DNA of 64,000 nucleotides from an uncultured Gammaproteobacteria bacterium. GTDB lineage: Bacteria > Pseudomonadota > Gammaproteobacteria > UBA6429 > Thiohalophilaceae. Made by a program: the position numbers and the translations under genes. Below the pieces are notes generated by a model. It was not told the DNA's origin. It worked only from the letters and a program-made list of their open reading frames with translations, and did no database searches. Of the stretch, positions 61,583 to 64,000 are shown piece after piece (the stretch's first letter is position 1; each line of letters begins with the position of its first letter). The stretch covers positions 62,001 through 126,000 of the forward strand of contig CALBTB010000007.1 in the NCBI GenBank assembly GCA_937967995.1, given 5' to 3'.

Positions 61583-62896
61583 CTAACTGAGCCAGTTGTT
61601 AATAGAACGAACATCGTCCTCACCCAATGTACCGGCAGCCTGTTTGAGTTTCAGGGTATTGACGATGTAACCGTGACGGGCGCGAATATAATCCCGCTTG
61701 GCGCGATAAACTTCGCGTTGTGAATCCAGCACATCAACGGCGGTACGTGTACCCACCTCAAAACCGGCCTTGGTGGCTTCAAGTGCTGTCTGGCTCGAGC
61801 GTAATGACTGTTTCAATGCCTGTACCTGGGCAATGGATGACAAGACGGTCAGGTAGGAATTGCGTGCCTGTCGTTCCGTTGCCCGGCGTTGTTGTTCGTG
61901 TATTTCCTTGCTGCGTAACAGATTGGCGGCGGCTTCACGACCGGCGGCATTGACACCGCCACCGGCAAATATCGGCACATTCAAAACCAGTGAGATACTG
62001 GTGCCATCACGAGCAAACGTACCAAACTGTCCACCCGTGGTTTCGCTGTCCGTGTAGTCAGCTTCCAGGTTCAGGCTCGGGTAGTGACCGGCATAGGCAA
62101 TGTCCTTGCCTTCACGCGCGATATCAACGGCGTGTTTTGCCGCCTTTAGCGATAAATTATTATCCAGTGCGATTTTGACCCAGGCTTCCACGTCTTCCGG
62201 TTCTGGCCGAACAAAAACATGGTTATCGTTAACGCCATTCAGTTTCGTATGTTCGGCACCGGTGATCTCGCGCAGATTTTCCCGGCTGATATCGTACAGG
62301 CGTTGAGCTTCGATCTCCTGTGATACTGCCTGGTCATAACGTGCCTGGGCTTCGTGTACATCGGTGATGGCTGTCAGGCCAACATTAAAGCGTTGACGCG
62401 CCTGATTGAGCTGTTGGGCAATGGCTTTTTTCTCGGCCTGGGCAAAGGCCAGATTCGCCTGTTCTGACAATACATTGAAATACGCTTCCGCTACGCGCAC
62501 GATAAGGTCATGACGTGCATTGCGATAATTGGCTTCCGCCTGTAACACGGTGGCGCTGGCCTGTGCGATAGTATCAAACTGCGCCTTATTAAATAGTGTC
62601 TGGCTCAGCGTGAGGGAATAGCGATCACTGTCGTAGTCTTCACCTGCGGCACTATTTCGGACTTCGTCGTATACCTCGGTATGTGCACCAGAAAGATTGA
62701 TTTGTGGCAGGACACTGGCCCAGGCTTTGGGTGATGCCTCGATGGCTGCCTTGTATTCGGCGACGGCGGCGCCATAGGTCGGATCATTTTTACTGGCCGT
62801 TTGATATACCGCAAACAGATCGTCGGCCAATATCGGGCTTGCTACCGACAGGGAACAGACCAGCGCACAACTTACAGTCAACATTCTTGTTTTCAT
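61583..62896 (-). CDS. tolC: TolC family outer membrane channel protein
   Basis: The 437-residue protein has a signal peptide (MKTR start, cleavage near ILA-DD) and the duplicated TolC fold: coiled-coil hairpins with 'LTLSQTLFNKAQF', 'VAEAYFNVLSEQANLAFAQAE' and 'GTRTAVDVLDSQREVYRAKRDYIRARHGYIVN'. It forms the outer membrane duct of tripartite efflux pumps or type I secretion. ATG 62896 is preferred because GGATG lies before it; ATG 62908 lacks a ribosome site. No inner membrane pump genes are near, as is usual for tolC next to pcm. Confidence 0.93.
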   Translation of the reverse strand: MKTRMLTVSCALVCSLSVASPILADDLFAVYQTASKNDPTYGAAVAEYKAAIEASPKAWASVLPQINLSGAHTEVYDEVRNSAAGEDYDSDRYSLTLSQTLFNKAQFDTIAQASATVLQAEANYRNARHDLIVRVAEAYFNVLSEQANLAFAQAEKKAIAQQLNQARQRFNVGLTAITDVHEAQARYDQAVSQEIEAQRLYDISRENLREITGAEHTKLNGVNDNHVFVRPEPEDVEAWVKIALDNNLSLKAAKHAVDIAREGKDIAYAGHYPSLNLEADYTDSETTGGQFGTFARDGTSISLVLNVPIFAGGGVNAAGREAAANLLRSKEIHEQQRRATERQARNSYLTVLSSIAQVQALKQSLRSSQTALEATKAGFEVGTRTAVDVLDSQREVYRAKRDYIRARHGYIVNTLKLKQAAGTLGEDDVRSINNWLS

Positions 62897-62930
62897 CGCT
62901 ACATCCATATTTCAAAAAGTTAACGTCTGA

Positions 62931-63257
62931 CTAGTAGCGTGGCATGGTGGGATCAACGTCATTGGCCCAGGCTTCCACGCCACCTTCGAGATTTATGACT
63001 TTCTCAAAGCCATGTTGTTCCAGATAGTATGCAACTTGTCGGGACCGAATGCCATGGTGACAGATCACAACAATGTCCTGATCCTGGTCAAGTTCTTCCT
63101 GTTCTACCGCAGCCGGTATCTGTCGCATGGGAATATGCTGTGATCCCTCGATATGACAGGTCGTAAACTCCCAGGGTTCTCGCACATCCAGTAACAGAGG
63201 GGCCGTGGTTTGACTGTCCAGAAAGGCTTTCAGTTCTGAAGCCGTAAAGCGTCGCAC
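62931..63257 (-). CDS. Single-domain rhodanese
   Basis: The 108-residue protein has 'LLLDVREPWEFTTCHIEGSQHIPMRQI' and the catalytic loop C-H-H-G-I-R-S in 'VVICHHGIRSRQVAYYL'. It resembles GlpE-type and tolC/pcm-linked rhodaneses. It is cytoplasmic, with a persulfide on the loop Cys as the likely intermediate; the acceptor is unknown. It lies between pcm (18 bases) and tolC (34 bases), a conserved gammaproteobacterial trio. Confidence 0.93.
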   Translation of the reverse strand: MRRFTASELKAFLDSQTTAPLLLDVREPWEFTTCHIEGSQHIPMRQIPAAVEQEELDQDQDIVVICHHGIRSRQVAYYLEQHGFEKVINLEGGVEAWANDVDPTMPRY

Positions 63258-63275
63258 AATTCTGCTCAGTAATCG

Positions 63276-63938
63276 TTAAAGGATAAACCGTTCCGGCTGC
63301 AAGGCATTTCGCAGTGGCGGTAAATCGGTTTCAAATAGTCCTTCTGTCTGAAATTCGTGTTCGCCAACACGCGTAATCAGCGTCGCTTCCATCACCGGAG
63401 AATCGCCAATAATCGCAAACAGCCGTCCACCCAGGTTGAGCGTATTCTGAAAGGATTCCGGCAGCAGTGGCAGTGAACCGGTAATGGCAATCACATCATA
63501 CGAACCGTATCGGTCCCAGCCCTGTGCCGCATCACCCTGTTCAATACTGACATTGACAATACCGTCAGCGTGCAACTTGGCACGGGCATGCTCAACAAAT
63601 TCTTCATGAATATCGACGCTATAGACATAGCGGGCCAGCTTGGCCAGTAAGGTCGTGACGTAACCGCTGCCTGTACCGATTTCCAGTACTGTATCGCCAG
63701 ACTGAATATCCAGTGACTGCAACATGCGCGCTTCCAGCTTGGGGGGCATCATGACTTCATTAAAACCGAGCGGAATACTCATGTCGCTGAAGGCGAGGTT
63801 GCGGTACGCACTCGGGACATACTCCTCGCGCGGTACGTCGGCGATGAGGTCCAGAACTTTTTGATCCAGGACCTCCCAGGGCCGAATCTGCTGTTCAATC
63901 ATATTATGGCGAGCCTGTTCGATATTCATTTCGCTCAT
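63276..63938 (-). CDS. pcm: Protein-L-isoaspartate O-methyltransferase
   Basis: This 220-residue enzyme of PCMT type (EC 2.1.1.77) methylates isoaspartyl residues so that damaged proteins can be repaired. Seen are 'QIRPWEVLDQKVLDLIADVPREEYVP', 'PPKLEARMLQSLDI' and SAM motif I 'VLEIGTGSGYVTTLLAKL'. This tolC-linked subgroup has 'MMPPKLEARML' where classical PCMT has S-Q-P-Y, so activity on isoaspartate is inferred. ATG 63938 has AAGGTG at good spacing. The frame is open to 63995. Confidence 0.88.
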   Translation of the reverse strand: MSEMNIEQARHNMIEQQIRPWEVLDQKVLDLIADVPREEYVPSAYRNLAFSDMSIPLGFNEVMMPPKLEARMLQSLDIQSGDTVLEIGTGSGYVTTLLAKLARYVYSVDIHEEFVEHARAKLHADGIVNVSIEQGDAAQGWDRYGSYDVIAITGSLPLLPESFQNTLNLGGRLFAIIGDSPVMEATLITRVGEHEFQTEGLFETDLPPLRNALQPERFIL

Positions 63939-64000
63939 GTGCATCACACCTTTATTAATATTTGTCCGCAGCGGGTGGTCGTTTAGGGTATGCAAACTGA

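Noticed and set aside
1..64000. CRISPR arrays, insertion sequences, prophage, tRNA or rRNA genes
   Set aside because: No regularly spaced repeats, transposase or phage proteins, or tRNA T-loop signatures were seen.

Overview
The window comes from a gammaproteobacterium, most likely a chemolithoautotrophic sulfur oxidiser. The evidence is an octameric-type phosphoribulokinase, three rhodanese-bearing proteins, lipopolysaccharide genes of gammaproteobacterial type, and conserved gene orders (aroQ-accB-accC, dusB-fis-purH-purD, dsbD-cutA-fxsA-groESL, tolC-rhodanese-pcm). The genus cannot be fixed from the sequence alone. Genes are densely packed, and many neighbours overlap by 1 to 25 bases or meet tail to tail within 2 to 10 bases. 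I see no rRNA, tRNA, CRISPR array, insertion sequence or prophage.

Region 1 (1-24 kb) is a patchwork of signalling, sulfur and envelope genes. It holds three small PilZ proteins, a cytoplasmic SsuA/THI5-like protein, a cysteine-less Rrf2 regulator divergent from a HEAT-repeat lipoprotein, a CbiX-type chelatase, a Ycf46-like AAA ATPase and an exported tandem rhodanese. A zinc-finger/TPR membrane protein faces a rhomboid/TPR protease. Two multidomain cyclic-nucleotide-binding proteins follow, one ending in a rhodanese. Other genes are the PA2779/PA2778 pair, a YfaZ porin-like protein, a HAD hydrolase broken by one stop codon, a Lys-tailed HU-like protein, YjbQ, a Rieske protein, an SH3/coiled-coil protein, a YbaK-HDOD fusion, HIT, aldo/keto reductase and FIST proteins, and phosphoribulokinase.

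Region 2 (23.8-43.8 kb) is housekeeping: purD, purH, fis, dusB, a DUF3426 protein, prmA, accC, accB, aroQ, a TlpA thioredoxin, dsbD with a duplicated N-terminal domain, cutA, fxsA, groES-groEL under a CIRCE operator, glnE and ilvE. Two plus-strand genes of unknown function separate accC from prmA. A tandem 100-bp structured repeat with two terminators separates groEL from glnE.

Region 3 (44-61 kb) builds lipopolysaccharide. hldE and hldD make ADP-heptose. WaaF, a WaaC-like enzyme and three more GT9 proteins transfer heptose-type sugars. A GT2, two GT4, a FkbM methyltransferase and a WaaL-like ligase make or attach outer sugars. A UDP-glucuronate decarboxylase makes UDP-xylose. KdkA phosphorylates Kdo, and one 722-residue protein joins a lipid A acyltransferase (LpxL type) to the Kdo transferase WaaA. 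The strand changes repeatedly, and the stretch from about 49.4 to 54.9 kb looks AT-richer than its surroundings, which suggests a mosaic history. Two copies of a palindromic element with a 64-bp identical core flank this region, each just downstream of a gene and in the same orientation to it.

Region 4 (61-64 kb) has an isochorismatase-like hydrolase, a TolC-family efflux protein, a single-domain rhodanese and a protein-L-isoaspartate methyltransferase.
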